A model generated the notes under the pieces. The model did no database searches. It was given only the letters and a program-made list of their open reading frames with translations, and was not told the origin of the DNA. 64,000 nt of DNA from JAVKBW01 sp040222995 (GTDB lineage: Bacteria > Pseudomonadota > Alphaproteobacteria > UBA8366 > Aestuariispiraceae), in assembly GCA_040222995.1 (NCBI GenBank), contig JAVKBW010000019.1, forward strand, positions 124,001 through 188,000, read 5' to 3'. Position numbers and translations under genes: made by a program. Within the stretch, counting starts at the first letter, position 1; the number at the start of each line of letters is the position of its first letter. This document shows, one piece after another, positions 40,106-48,596 of the stretch.

Positions 40106-40699
40106 TCAGGTGCCCTTGCGTTCGTACGCAGTGCCCCAGCCCCAGGCGCCGGAACCGAAGCCGCGGGCGACGATCCGCTCGCGGTAGATTTCGGAAACAG
40201 TGTTTCCGTCACCCGCCAGCAGCGCCTTGGTCGAACACATTTCCGCGCAAAGCGGAAGCTTGCCTTCGGCCAGGCGGTTCCGACCGTATTTCTGGAACTC
40301 CTGAGACGAATTGGCCTCTTCAGGACCGCCGGCGCAGAACGTGCACTTGTCCATCTTGCCCCGGCTGCCGAAATTCCCGGCCTGGGGGAATTGCGGCGCA
40401 CCGAACGGACAAGCATAGAAGCAGTAGCCGCAACCGATGCACAGATCCTTCGAGTGCAGGACCACCCCATCGTCTGTCTGATAGAAACAGTCGACCGGGC
40501 AGACCGCCATACAGGGCGCATCCGAACAATGCATGCAGGCGACCGAGATCGAGCGCTCGCCGGGCTTGCCGTCGTTGATCGTGACGACACGGCGGCGGTT
40601 GATGCCCCACGGCACTTCATGCTCGTTCTTGCAGGCGGTAACGCAGGCGTTGCATTCGATGCACCGTTCTGCGTCGCAGAGGAATTTCATTCTAGCCAT
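40106..40699 (-). CDS. fdh3B: formate dehydrogenase beta subunit, ferredoxin-type
   Basis: A protein of 197 residues with four [4Fe-4S] cysteine clusters in the usual order: C-x2-C-x2-C-x3-C in E-R-C-I-E-C-N-A-C, a C-M-H-C-S-D-A-P-C set, I-G-C-G-Y-C-F-Y-A-C-P, and later C-T-F-C with C-A-E-M-C. It passes electrons from the molybdopterin subunit to the cytochrome b. It lacks the C-terminal membrane helix of E. coli FdnH, as is usual for the Fdh3B type. It starts 14 bases after fdhA ends. Confidence 0.95.
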   Translation of the reverse strand: MARMKFLCDAERCIECNACVTACKNEHEVPWGINRRRVVTINDGKPGERSISVACMHCSDAPCMAVCPVDCFYQTDDGVVLHSKDLCIGCGYCFYACPFGAPQFPQAGNFGSRGKMDKCTFCAGGPEEANSSQEFQKYGRNRLAEGKLPLCAEMCSTKALLAGDGNTVSEIYRERIVARGFGSGAWGWGTAYERKGT

Positions 40700-40713
40700 T
40701 TTCTTATCTCCTC

Positions 40714-43590
40714 TTAAGCGCGTTCAATGCGGCACAGGGTTGCCTTGGTTTCCTGCATATTGGTCACCGAGTCATACCCGTAGGTTTGCGCCGTATTGGA
40801 TGATTCCCCAAGAACATACGGATCAGCCCCGTCCGGGTACTTGTCCCGCAAGTCCTTGCCTTCCAGGTGTCCACCGAAGTGGAAAGGCATGAAGGCAACG
40901 CCGGCGCCGACCCGTTCGGTCACCATGGCCATAACCTTGACCTTGGCGCCTTCCGGCCCATACACCCAGACCTGCTCGCCGTCACGAATGCCGGCATTGT
41001 TGGCATCGCGCGGATTGATTTCGACGAACATGTCCTGTTGAAGCTCAGCCAGCCATGGATTGGACCGCGATTCATCCCCGCCGCCCTCGTACTCGACCAG
41101 CCGGCCGGACGTGAGAATGGTCGGGAAATCGGCCGAGAAATCCTGTTTCTGGATCGATTCATACATCGTCGGCAGACGATACATGACACGGTCTTCGTAG
41201 GTCGGGTAATCCGCCACCAGATCGCGACGATTGGTGTAAAGCGGTTCACGATGTGTCGGGATCGGATCCGGGAAGGTCCAGACAACGGTCCGGGCTTTCG
41301 CGTTACCGAACGGCGCACAGCCGTGCTTGATGGCGACACGCTGGATACCGCCCGAAAGGTCGGTTTTCCAGTTGGTGTTTTCACCTGCAACGGCATCGAT
41401 CGCCGCGCGTTCCTCAGCGGTAAGGTCCTTGTCCCAGCCAAGCGATGTCAACATCGCCATGGTGAATTCTGGATACCCGTCCTTGATTTCGGAACCGACC
41501 GAATACGATCCTTCGGCCAGCAGGTTTTCACCGTCGCGTTCCACACCGAACCGGGCGCGGAACGTCAGGCCGCCTTCAGCCACCGACTTGGACGAATCGT
41601 ACAGGTTCGGGGTGCCGGGATGCTTCATTTCCGGTGTTCCCCAGGCCGGCCACGGCAGACCGTAATAGTCGCCGTCGCATGGCCCGCCCAGCGCCTGCAG
41701 CGTCGTCTTGTCGAAGGTATGCTGGTTCGCCATGTGAAGTTTCAGCCGTTCCGGCGACTGACCGGTATAGCCGATTGTCCACATCCCCTTGTTGTATTCA
41801 CGCGTCGTGTCTTCAATGTTCGGCTCATCGTCGTCGGAAACGGCGATGTGCTTGAACATCTGATCCGCGAAACCGAATTTCTTCGCGAACTTGTACATGA
41901 TCGTGTGATCGGGAAGGGATTCGAACAGCGGATCGATAACCTTGTCCCGCCATTGCAGCGACCGGTTGGACGCCGTGACGGAGCCATAGGTTTCGAACTG
42001 CGTACAGGCCGGAAGAAGGTAAACGCCATCTGTCCGGTCGGACAGCACCGCGCTGACGGTCGGATACGGATCGATCACGACCATCAGGTCGAGTTTCTCC
42101 ATCGCCGTCTTCATTTCTTTCAGCCGGGTTTGCGAGTTCGGCGCATGGCCCCAGAACACCATGGCGCGCAGATTGTCGGGCTGCTCGAAGTTTTCCTTGG
42201 CTTCCAGGACACCGTCGATCCAGCGCGATACCGGTACGCCGGCGGTTTCCATCAGATCCTTGGACTGGAACTGGTTCAGAAGATAGTCGTAGTCGACATC
42301 CCAGACCCGCGCCCAGTGTTTCCAGGACCCTGTCTTGAGGCCGTAATAGCCCGGCAGGGTATGACAGAGAACGCCGAAGTCGGTAGCGCCCTGAACGTTG
42401 TCGTGACCGCGGAAGATGTTCGTTCCGCCGCCGCTGACGCCCATATTGCCAAGCGCAAGCTGCAGGATGCAGTACGCCCGTGTGTTGTTGTTGCCGTTGG
42501 TGTGCTGGGTGCCGCCCATGCACCAGATAACGGTGCCCGGACGGTTGTTCGCCAGTGTTTTGGCGACCCGTTTCATTTGCGATTCAGGAACCCCGGTGAC
42601 CCGTTCGGTTTCTTCCGGACCCCACTTCTTCACTTCGGCCTTGATCTGATCCATGCCCCAGACGCGCTGGCGAATGAATTCCTTGTCTTCCCAGCCGTTC
42701 TCGAAGATGTGGTACAGAAGACCCCAGATCAGCGCGACGTCCGACCCCGGACGGAACCGGACATATTCATCGGCATGCGCCGCTGTCCTGGTAAATCGTG
42801 GATCGCAGACAATCAGCGGTGCGTTGTTCTGTTCCTTCGCCTTCAGAAGGTGAAGCAGGGAAACAGGATGCGCCTCCGCCGGGTTGCCGCCGATAAGGAA
42901 GATCGCGCGCGAATTGTGGATATCGTTGTAGGAATTCGTCATCGCGCCGTAGCCCCAGGTGTTCGCAACACCTGCAACCGTGGTCGAGTGACAGATACGG
43001 GCCTGATGGTCACCGTTATTGGTGCCCCAGAATGCATAGAATTTGCGGAACAGGTAAGCCTGCTCGTTGCTGTGTTTCGCGGAACCCAGCCAGTAAACCG
43101 AATCCGGCCCGGACGACTTGCGGATTTCGAGCATCTTGTCGCCGATTTCCTCGATCGCCTGGTCCCAGGAGACCTTGGTCCATTTGCCGTCAACCAGTTT
43201 GGTTGGATATTTCAGCCGGCGTTCGCCATGGCCGTGCTCGCGTACCGACGCGCCCTTGGCGCAATGCGTGCCCATGTTGAAGGGGCTATCGAAGCCCGGT
43301 TCCTGGCCGGTCCAGACACCGTTCTGGACTTCCGCCATCACGGTACAGCCGACCGAGCAATGTGTGCAGACGCTCTTTACTGTTGTAACGGCGCCTGTTG
43401 CTGCTCCCGCCGCCTTGGCTTTACGAACCATCAGGCCGGCTGGAGCGACACTTGCCGCTGCAACGCCCCCGGCAACGAGACCGGAGCGCTTCAGGAAAGA
43501 CCGTCTGTCAACGGTCTCTGTCTTTGCGCCTCTGATCGCTGCCGACGAACGGGGGCCGAATGCAACCCCGTTGGTCTTTTTGCGAAGCAT
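40714..43590 (-). CDS. fdhA: formate dehydrogenase alpha (catalytic) subunit, Cys-type
   Basis: A protein of 958 residues with a twin-arginine signal (R-R-S-F-L-K at 29-34, then a hydrophobic stretch), so the enzyme faces the periplasm. The [4Fe-4S] ligands are Cys75, Cys78, Cys82 and Cys110. The active-site pair is Cys200-His201 in A-R-I-C-H-S, where selenocysteine enzymes have Sec, so there is no in-frame TGA to read through. It carries the bis-MGD oxidoreductase domains throughout and a C-terminal dinucleotide-binding domain. It oxidises formate to CO2. The metal may be Mo or W; a nearby tungstate transporter favours W. Confidence 0.96.
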   Translation of the reverse strand: MLRKKTNGVAFGPRSSAAIRGAKTETVDRRSFLKRSGLVAGGVAAASVAPAGLMVRKAKAAGAATGAVTTVKSVCTHCSVGCTVMAEVQNGVWTGQEPGFDSPFNMGTHCAKGASVREHGHGERRLKYPTKLVDGKWTKVSWDQAIEEIGDKMLEIRKSSGPDSVYWLGSAKHSNEQAYLFRKFYAFWGTNNGDHQARICHSTTVAGVANTWGYGAMTNSYNDIHNSRAIFLIGGNPAEAHPVSLLHLLKAKEQNNAPLIVCDPRFTRTAAHADEYVRFRPGSDVALIWGLLYHIFENGWEDKEFIRQRVWGMDQIKAEVKKWGPEETERVTGVPESQMKRVAKTLANNRPGTVIWCMGGTQHTNGNNNTRAYCILQLALGNMGVSGGGTNIFRGHDNVQGATDFGVLCHTLPGYYGLKTGSWKHWARVWDVDYDYLLNQFQSKDLMETAGVPVSRWIDGVLEAKENFEQPDNLRAMVFWGHAPNSQTRLKEMKTAMEKLDLMVVIDPYPTVSAVLSDRTDGVYLLPACTQFETYGSVTASNRSLQWRDKVIDPLFESLPDHTIMYKFAKKFGFADQMFKHIAVSDDDEPNIEDTTREYNKGMWTIGYTGQSPERLKLHMANQHTFDKTTLQALGGPCDGDYYGLPWPAWGTPEMKHPGTPNLYDSSKSVAEGGLTFRARFGVERDGENLLAEGSYSVGSEIKDGYPEFTMAMLTSLGWDKDLTAEERAAIDAVAGENTNWKTDLSGGIQRVAIKHGCAPFGNAKARTVVWTFPDPIPTHREPLYTNRRDLVADYPTYEDRVMYRLPTMYESIQKQDFSADFPTILTSGRLVEYEGGGDESRSNPWLAELQQDMFVEINPRDANNAGIRDGEQVWVYGPEGAKVKVMAMVTERVGAGVAFMPFHFGGHLEGKDLRDKYPDGADPYVLGESSNTAQTYGYDSVTNMQETKATLCRIERA

Positions 43591-43712
43591 TTCGATTTCC
43601 TTTCTTTCCTACCCTTTATGGTATGGTTTGCGGGTATTTCCGCTTTGTTTGCCCGGAACCGTCTCGGGGACGCCCTTCGACAGCTCCTGTTCAGGCCTTC
43701 GTTTCAGCGCCG

Positions 43713-43729
43713 CGGGCGGTGTGCGCCCG
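43713..43729. repeat. hairpin between the TAT peptide gene and fdhA
   Basis: A perfect 6-bp stem CGGGCG/CGCCCG with a 5-base loop in the 160-base gap. No U run follows on the minus strand; perhaps it adjusts the ratio of upstream to downstream gene products. Confidence 0.3.
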
Positions 43730-43750
43730 GCAGCCGCGCCGAAGGAGGGG

Positions 43751-43945
43751 CTAGAACCGGGCCAGATCGTAGTAAGTCTTCACGTGCGGTGTTTCCCGGT
43801 AGGTGCCGTCACCTGACGGTTCCACCTCCATTGCTTCCGCCGTGCCGACTGACGCGACAACGGCACCCAGACCCAACGTTGCGCCCTTGGCGGCCGCACC
43901 GAAGAATCCACGCCGATCGAGCGTCTCTTCCTTTCTATCGGTCAC
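43751..43945 (-). CDS. formate dehydrogenase-associated small TAT-signal protein
   Basis: A protein of 64 residues with a twin-arginine signal (D-R-R-G-F-F-G-A-A-A-K-G-A-T-L-G), a hydrophobic core and a short acidic tail ending V-K-T-Y-Y-D-L-A-R-F. This matches the small 'formate dehydrogenase region TAT target' family, always found beside fdhA. Its function is unknown; it may act as an escort or small subunit. The GTG start at 43943-43945 is supported by an AAGGAGAG ribosome site at ideal spacing; the longer in-frame ATG at 43987 lies upstream of that site. Confidence 0.85.
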   Translation of the reverse strand: MTDRKEETLDRRGFFGAAAKGATLGLGAVVASVGTAEAMEVEPSGDGTYRETPHVKTYYDLARF

Positions 43946-44027
43946 AGTTGCTCTCCTTCTGTTGCGGTTTGACGGATCGACTGCCAAACCTGTTTTTCAT
44001 GCGGTCGAACCCGTCGGGATGCTAGGC

Positions 44028-44645
44028 TCAGGCCCGTTCGATCATCGCGAAAGCGTTTTTTTCGATCCGCATGAATTCTTCGCCGATCCGGGCGACATGA
44101 CGGTAAAGACCATCGGTCTTCGTCGCCGCCAGATCGGAAAAAAATTGTGCCGCCCACCGGTCAAGATGCGCGGAAAAAAACTGTTCCTGTTCGTATATCG
44201 TGAATTCTCCGTTCGACGTGCCGGCGACCATTGCGCTCATCACATCGCACAGAGCGGCGATATGGTCTTCGGGTTCGCTGACGCCGGCCGCACGTTCGAA
44301 CCCGAGTTCGGCCAGATCGTCCCGCAGAACCGCCAGCGGCTTTTCGTTCAGGAAACCGGTCAGGTAGTAGGATTCGAACGGAACCAGCTCGCCGCGGCCG
44401 ACACCGATAAAAAGATTGTGATATTCAGCGGCGGTGTCGCCGGGATCGGTTTTTTCAAATGCCTCGGCGAAGGCGGCGAAAGTCCGGCCCAATGCGGTGC
44501 CGTCTCCCGCCATTTCCAGCGCGATATTCCTGGCGCGGTCGCCGGGAGGACCGTACAGAACCAGCGCCAGAAACGTATAAACAGCGTTCCTGGCGGCCTC
44601 TTCCGGCTGCATTTCGTCTGTATGATTTATTGCCAGCGCTTCCAC
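44028..44645 (-). CDS. TorD/DmsD-family molybdoenzyme chaperone
   Basis: About 205 residues, all-helical. It has the TorD-family signature E-Y-H-N-L-F-I-G-V-G-R-G-E-L-V-P-F-E-S-Y near residue 88, followed by a Tyr-Leu-Thr-Gly segment and E-P-E-D-H-I-A-A-L near 128. It binds the TAT signal and cofactor-free catalytic subunit during assembly, here presumably FdhA. The start is uncertain: the GTG at 44643-44645 has a GGCAGG site; the ATG at 44676-44678 and the one at 44610-44612 lack clear sites. It lies 82 bases upstream of the TAT peptide gene. Confidence 0.82.
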   Translation of the reverse strand: MEALAINHTDEMQPEEAARNAVYTFLALVLYGPPGDRARNIALEMAGDGTALGRTFAAFAEAFEKTDPGDTAAEYHNLFIGVGRGELVPFESYYLTGFLNEKPLAVLRDDLAELGFERAAGVSEPEDHIAALCDVMSAMVAGTSNGEFTIYEQEQFFSAHLDRWAAQFFSDLAATKTDGLYRHVARIGEEFMRIEKNAFAMIERA

Positions 44646-44671
44646 TGTACCTGCCGAATCCACCCATAAAC

Positions 44672-44704
44672 CCCACATTTAGTGGGTCGCTCGATAATTC
44701 GAGC
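44672..44704. promoter_or_regulatory. two adjacent palindromes ahead of the chaperone-FDH genes
   Basis: CCCAC-N5-GTGGG (44672-44686) and GCTCGA-TAAT-TCGAGC (44689-44704) sit side by side just upstream of the chaperone gene. They are likely operators or leader structures for the FDH operon. Confidence 0.4.
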
Positions 44705-44757
44705 TTTATTTCTTTTGCAGAATGGTACACTGCGTTGCGCGGTAGCGTCCATACAAA

Positions 44758-44802
44758 AATGGTCATACCAATTTACGCTTTTCAGCGTTGCGGTCATACT
44801 GG
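44758..44802. promoter_or_regulatory. GntR-type operator copies upstream of the TorD-FDH genes
   Basis: AATGGT-CAT-ACCAAT at 44758-44772 (five of six arm bases pair) and a weaker second GGTCATACTGG at 44792-44802, 31 bases (three helical turns) on. The first shares 13 bases with the perfect palindrome at 46195-46211. On the minus strand it presents TTGGTA in a -35-like position. Confidence 0.5.
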
Positions 44803-44813
44803 CAGGACGCATT

Positions 44814-45560
44814 CTAGCTCTTTGAAACAGGTGTTTTTCTGTTTTCGGCAACCTGTTCGGCATCGGTTTGAACGTCCTCATTCACATCTGCGGCTAATTG
44901 ACCCGGAGAGGATTCGTCCGGTGATTCCTGATCCTGATCCTCTGATCCGGTCTGTTCGATACCGGCTTCGTCTTCGGTCGCGTTGTCATCCGCTGATTCC
45001 GCATCAGGCGGAGGGGCCGCAGCTTCTTTTTCGAGCGCCTTTTCTTCCGCCAGTTTCGCTTCCGCTTCATAGTCGACCATGCCGCGACCAACCTTGTAGA
45101 CGGACTGCATGTTGTCTACGACCTTGAACGATCCGGTAAGGTCTTCACCGTAATCGATCAGCCCGTCCAGATTGGCGAGGGCCGGATTTGAAACCCAAAG
45201 TTTGCGAAGCGCGGCATTTCTTATTGCATCGCTGACCCGGTCGCTCATGAATGCGGTAAAATCGGAATCCTTGGTCAGAGACTCTATCGAGGGCAGGTCT
45301 TCCGGGTAGGCATCTTCCTCCGGGCTGGCGTCCTGCTCGGTTTCAGCCGTTTCAGACGCTGCGACCGCTTCCGCGGGTTGCAGATCCGGCGCGGCGTCGG
45401 CCGGTACTGCTTCGGCAGGCGGCGATGTGGCGCCGACAGCACCGGTTTCTGTTTCGCCGCCCTGTTCCGGCGCGGGCGGCGCGAAAAAGATACCGCGCCC
45501 CTTCGGACGGGATTTTGCTTTCAGGCGCGACCAGCGCGCAAGCCGGCTTTCTTCAGTCAT
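44814..45560 (-). CDS. DUF3306 protein of the formate dehydrogenase locus
   Basis: A protein of 248 residues. A conserved N-terminus reads R-L-A-R-W-S-R-L-K; an Ala/Glu/Pro-rich linker follows; a folded core (about residues 88-160) starts with L-P-S-I-E-S-L-T-K-D-S-D-F-T-A-F-M and contains R-K-L-W-V-S-N-P; the tail is long and acidic. This is DUF3306, a family usually found only with molybdo-FDH genes and DUF3305. There are no signal peptide, metal ligands or membrane helices, so it is cytosolic. The function is unknown; an assembly factor for FdhA or its cofactor is a reasonable guess. It starts 12 bases after the DUF3305 stop. Confidence 0.85.
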   Translation of the reverse strand: MTEESRLARWSRLKAKSRPKGRGIFFAPPAPEQGGETETGAVGATSPPAEAVPADAAPDLQPAEAVAASETAETEQDASPEEDAYPEDLPSIESLTKDSDFTAFMSDRVSDAIRNAALRKLWVSNPALANLDGLIDYGEDLTGSFKVVDNMQSVYKVGRGMVDYEAEAKLAEEKALEKEAAAPPPDAESADDNATEDEAGIEQTGSEDQDQESPDESSPGQLAADVNEDVQTDAEQVAENRKTPVSKS

Positions 45561-45572
45561 GCCGTCCCAAGC

Positions 45573-46127
45573 CTAATTCAATTTGTCGGGATCGAAAAAC
45601 CGCTTTTCCACTGGCGACAGTTCCTTCCCGAAAATCCGTTCTTCTTCCTTGAAATTCTTGCGTTTTCTCTTCTTGAAGGGGATGTCTTCATGATGCATGT
45701 CGATAAAGGCCTGAACCCAGGCAATCATGTCATCGGGCATCGTGACCGCTTCAACGATATCTTCGCCGGTATCCATGTAGTCCTGCGCCTCATACGGGGA
45801 AACCGTGGCGAAGACGGCGCGAATGACGGGGTCGTCTTCGTCTTCCGGCTCTCGCAATACAACATAGACCGCCGGCCGCGGGTTCGAAAGATTGGCCTTG
45901 TAGGCTTCGGTTTCGACACGAAACAGTTCCACCGCCAGCGTCGCAATGTGATACCTGACGAAATTATCGCCCTTGCCAACTTCGATCCATTCATCGACCG
46001 GTCCGGCCCCGGGAATTACCGCGACCGGAAGCCATTTGTATTCCTGCCAGGGATGCGCGATACGGCGGCGTTCGGCGATGACACCGACCGGCAACGATTT
46101 TCGAATCTCCGATGGCGCCGATGTCAC
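45573..46127 (-). CDS. DUF3305 protein of the formate dehydrogenase locus
   Basis: A protein of 184 residues with the DUF3305 pattern: P-V-G-V-I-A-E-R-R and a W-Q-E-Y-K-W-L-P-V-A-V segment at the N-terminus, then a beta-rich middle with Y-V-V-L-R and V-S-P-Y-E-A-Q-D-Y, ending in a basic K-K-R-K-R-K-N-F stretch and F-G-K-E-L. It is soluble and of unknown function. It is the first gene of the minus-strand FDH run; the control region upstream (46128-46285) holds the palindrome at 46195-46211 and is shared with the divergent accessory genes. Confidence 0.85.
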   Translation of the reverse strand: MTSAPSEIRKSLPVGVIAERRRIAHPWQEYKWLPVAVIPGAGPVDEWIEVGKGDNFVRYHIATLAVELFRVETEAYKANLSNPRPAVYVVLREPEDEDDPVIRAVFATVSPYEAQDYMDTGEDIVEAVTMPDDMIAWVQAFIDMHHEDIPFKKRKRKNFKEEERIFGKELSPVEKRFFDPDKLN

Positions 46128-46194
46128 GGCGTCCCTCCCAGTTAGACGTCCTGCCTTTTGACGGCTACGGTTGCCGAATTATTTTGACTTAACA

Positions 46195-46211
46195 GATTGG
46201 TCATACCAATC
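46195..46211. promoter_or_regulatory. perfect GntR/FadR-type palindrome in the divergent FDH control region
   Basis: GATTGGT-CAT-ACCAATC: 7-bp arms around a 3-base centre. TTGGT-N3-ACCAA is the recognition pattern of the FadR/PdhR branch of GntR regulators. On the minus strand it covers a TTGGTA -35-like box 17 bases from CAAAAT. Its core recurs at 44758-44772. No GntR gene is in the window. Confidence 0.6.
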
Positions 46212-46285
46212 CTTGAGATAGGGTGCACGATGTTAATTGGAAAGCCTCGGGTGCAAATAAACGTGATTGCGGGGCTGGTCGCAGG

Positions 46286-47056
46286 ATGAACGGTATGCAA
46301 ATTGTGCTGGAGCCTCCGTCGCTGCCACCGGCATTTTCATTCTATCCGGTCGATGGCGATGCCGATCCGTTGCTGGCTGCGCGGGAGATTGCCCGTGGCG
46401 ATATCGATGCGACAGGGGCAGTCGTGCAGGCAATGCGAACCGACCGGCTGGATTGCGCGATTATTCTCAACCCGGAAGTGGCGCTCGGCGACGCGTTGAA
46501 TGTCGTGCCGACCGCTTTCGTCGCTCTCAATGACGCCCTTGGGTCGATTATACCGCCGCAGATCGCCATTACATATGGATGGCCCGACCGCATCATGATC
46601 AATCATGCGCTGGCGGGCGGATTCAGTCTGGCGGCGCCGGAAGGCGCGGATGCGGATACGGTTGTCGACTGGCTGGCGCTGCGGATCGTTCTGGATGTTC
46701 TTGGACGCCCCGATCAGGACCGGCAGACACCGGGAGAACGGACCTCTCTTGTCCATGAAGGGTGTGTCGATGTCAGCCCGAAGGACATTGTCGAAAGCTT
46801 CACACGCCACATGCTGTCCTGGATCAACCGCTGGCAGGATTCCGGATTCGAGGCGATCCGCGAAAATGCATCGGCCAGATTGGAAGGTCTTGAGGAACGG
46901 ATCGATTTTCATCTGCCCGGCGGCAGGATCAAAGGCCGGTTAATGGATTTGAACCCGCAGGCCGGCATTGTCGTCAGCCGTGACGGCAAGCGCCGAATTG
47001 CGCCGATAAAATGGATGTTGAAGGGCCAGGGCTGGGCGCTGGATCCTGTGACATGA
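46286..47056 (+). CDS. biotin/lipoate protein ligase-like protein (FDH accessory)
   Basis: About 256 residues. The N-terminal 170 residues resemble the biotin/lipoyl ligase fold as used in a family regularly linked to FDH loci: L-P-P-A-F near the start, D-R-L-D-C-A-I-I-L-N-P-E, and P-P-Q-I-A-I-T-Y-G-W-P-D near 90. The C-terminal 60 residues form a small beta barrel resembling the domain after BirA-type ligases. Whether it still ligates a cofactor is unknown. An alternative start is the ATG at 46295, which has a better-spaced AGGA. Its stop overlaps the next start (ATGA). Confidence 0.72.
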   Translation: MNGMQIVLEPPSLPPAFSFYPVDGDADPLLAAREIARGDIDATGAVVQAMRTDRLDCAIILNPEVALGDALNVVPTAFVALNDALGSIIPPQIAITYGWPDRIMINHALAGGFSLAAPEGADADTVVDWLALRIVLDVLGRPDQDRQTPGERTSLVHEGCVDVSPKDIVESFTRHMLSWINRWQDSGFEAIRENASARLEGLEERIDFHLPGGRIKGRLMDLNPQAGIVVSRDGKRRIAPIKWMLKGQGWALDPVT

Positions 47057-47562
47057 CCGGACAGCCGGAATGCAAGTTTCTGAAAACGGTTCGTCTCGAT
47101 AAATCCGACGAATTTGTATTCGAGCGCCCGGCCGATGCCGGCGAATGGGCTGTTTCAGGATCGTTTGAATTTGTCGATACCGATCCGGCCGACCTCACGA
47201 CGAAGCGGAGGCTGGCCTTTGCGCAGGGATTCCTGGGGCTTGGCAGCTTCGGGCGATCGACAGTCGTCTCGGTAGCTTCTGCGAGCGAAGCCGATGTCGC
47301 GGAAGCGACGGAATCCTTGGCGGCGCATCTTCTGGAATGTTACGGCGCGCCGGATAGGGAAGCGGCGCGGAAAGCGGCACGCGAAGAAGTGGATTTCATG
47401 ATCGATCTTTGCGACCCTTACCCGGTGAACCAGTTGCTGCTGGTCGAACGGGAAGTGAGAGACGAAGGAATTCATGAAGGGTTCAGGGCCGTTGACAAGC
47501 CGGACCGGCTGGAGCATGCGAAAATCTGGACAATCGTCCCGGACGACGAGGTCGTAACATGA
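47053..47562 (+). CDS. DUF6505-type FDH accessory protein
   Basis: A protein of 169 residues of the DUF6505 type: K-F-L-K-T-V-R-L-D-x-S-D at the N-terminus, W-A-V-S-G-S-F-E-F near 40, and the long R-L-A-F-A-Q-G-F-L-G-L-G-S-F-G-R-S-T segment near 60-77. It is soluble, with two conserved-looking Cys. The function is unknown. It overlaps both neighbours by 4 bases (ATGA at each end), so the three plus-strand accessory proteins are made together. Confidence 0.75.
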   Translation: MTGQPECKFLKTVRLDKSDEFVFERPADAGEWAVSGSFEFVDTDPADLTTKRRLAFAQGFLGLGSFGRSTVVSVASASEADVAEATESLAAHLLECYGAPDREAARKAAREEVDFMIDLCDPYPVNQLLLVEREVRDEGIHEGFRAVDKPDRLEHAKIWTIVPDDEVVT

Positions 47563-48572
47563 CGGACTTCTGGCTGACCAGCGGATATCATTTGCTCGGC
47601 CTCACCGATGATGGGCGGCTGGCCGTTACGCCGCAATATGCAAATGCGTATTGGCAACGACCGGAAGTCGCACCGGTTGCTGAATCCTGCGAGACGGAGA
47701 GACGCCTGCATGCGCGCCTGACCGAAGATCCGTTTTTGACGGTCACCGACGCCGATCTGGCGGCATTCGAAGACAGGGATGCAGCGGACAATTACAGGAT
47801 CGTGGCGGATTTCGTCGCCGGGTTGAAGCAGGCGGGGACACTGGAACGTTACTATGCGTCCCTGTTCTCTGGCGACGGCATATCTATCCCGCCCTTGTTT
47901 GTTGATCAGATTGCCCATGCCCTGATGCGCCATGTCCTGCGCGACGTAACGAACCCGCTTCAGGTGCGCGCCGGCGAGATGTTCTTCAGAAAACAGCGAG
48001 TGACTGTGAATGAGGGACAGATTCTTGTCGCAGACGAGGAGATCGTCGAAATGTATTCCGACACAGGAGGATTCGGCTCTCTTGGAAAACTGCTTGTCGA
48101 GGGAAATGCCGCATTGCGTGAAGTTCAGCTTGACGTTCTGACGGAGGAAAATGCCGACATGTACTGGCCGCGTAGCGACCGGTTCGATACCGTTCTCGAT
48201 CTGACTTTCGCACGGTCGGGTCTCGATGCCTTATGCCGTGTAATGGAGTTGTGGATCGGACAGTTCTGCGGTCTTGATGTTCGCATTCATCCGGTTCAAT
48301 CGATACGGGATGAAAAATGGCGGTGGCATATCGGCCTCGATACGGAATCGACTGCCGTGCTGAACGATCTTTACAACGGAGTCGACGTCGATGCCGATCG
48401 TCAGGAAAACCTGATCAGCCTGTTTCGAATGGAAGCGAAGAATGCCGAGGCGCTTATTCCTGAAATGCGCGGAAAACCGGTTTATCTGGGACTTGCCAAG
48501 ACCGTATCGAATACGCTGACCGTCAAGCCACAGAATTTGTTAACCAATCTGCCGCTATCGATTGCGGCTTGA
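47559..48572 (+). CDS. DUF6352-type FDH accessory protein
   Basis: A protein of 337 residues of the DUF6352 type. It begins D-F-W-L-T-S-G-Y-H-L-L, has I-P-P-L-F-V-D-Q-I-A-H-A-L-M-R near 110-125, R-A-G-E-M-F-F-R-K-Q-R near 137-147, and W-R-W-H-I-G-L-D near the C-terminal third. It is mainly helical and soluble. The function is unknown; its co-occurrence with FDH genes in alphaproteobacteria suggests assembly, maturation or electron-acceptor coupling. It is the third gene in the overlapping set and is followed after 24 bases by the 66-residue DUF6494 gene. Confidence 0.75.
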   Translation: MTDFWLTSGYHLLGLTDDGRLAVTPQYANAYWQRPEVAPVAESCETERRLHARLTEDPFLTVTDADLAAFEDRDAADNYRIVADFVAGLKQAGTLERYYASLFSGDGISIPPLFVDQIAHALMRHVLRDVTNPLQVRAGEMFFRKQRVTVNEGQILVADEEIVEMYSDTGGFGSLGKLLVEGNAALREVQLDVLTEENADMYWPRSDRFDTVLDLTFARSGLDALCRVMELWIGQFCGLDVRIHPVQSIRDEKWRWHIGLDTESTAVLNDLYNGVDVDADRQENLISLFRMEAKNAEALIPEMRGKPVYLGLAKTVSNTLTVKPQNLLTNLPLSIAA

Positions 48573-48596
48573 TACACAAGGTAAGGATAGACTGTC

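Noticed and set aside
40867..44025. A 1052-codon open frame on the plus strand across the FDH genes, longer than fdhA itself
   Set aside because: It is antisense to fdhA, the TAT peptide gene and their gaps; the opposite strand has clear FDH motifs. Its composition (rich in His, Arg, Gly) is typical of a shadow of a GC-rich gene.
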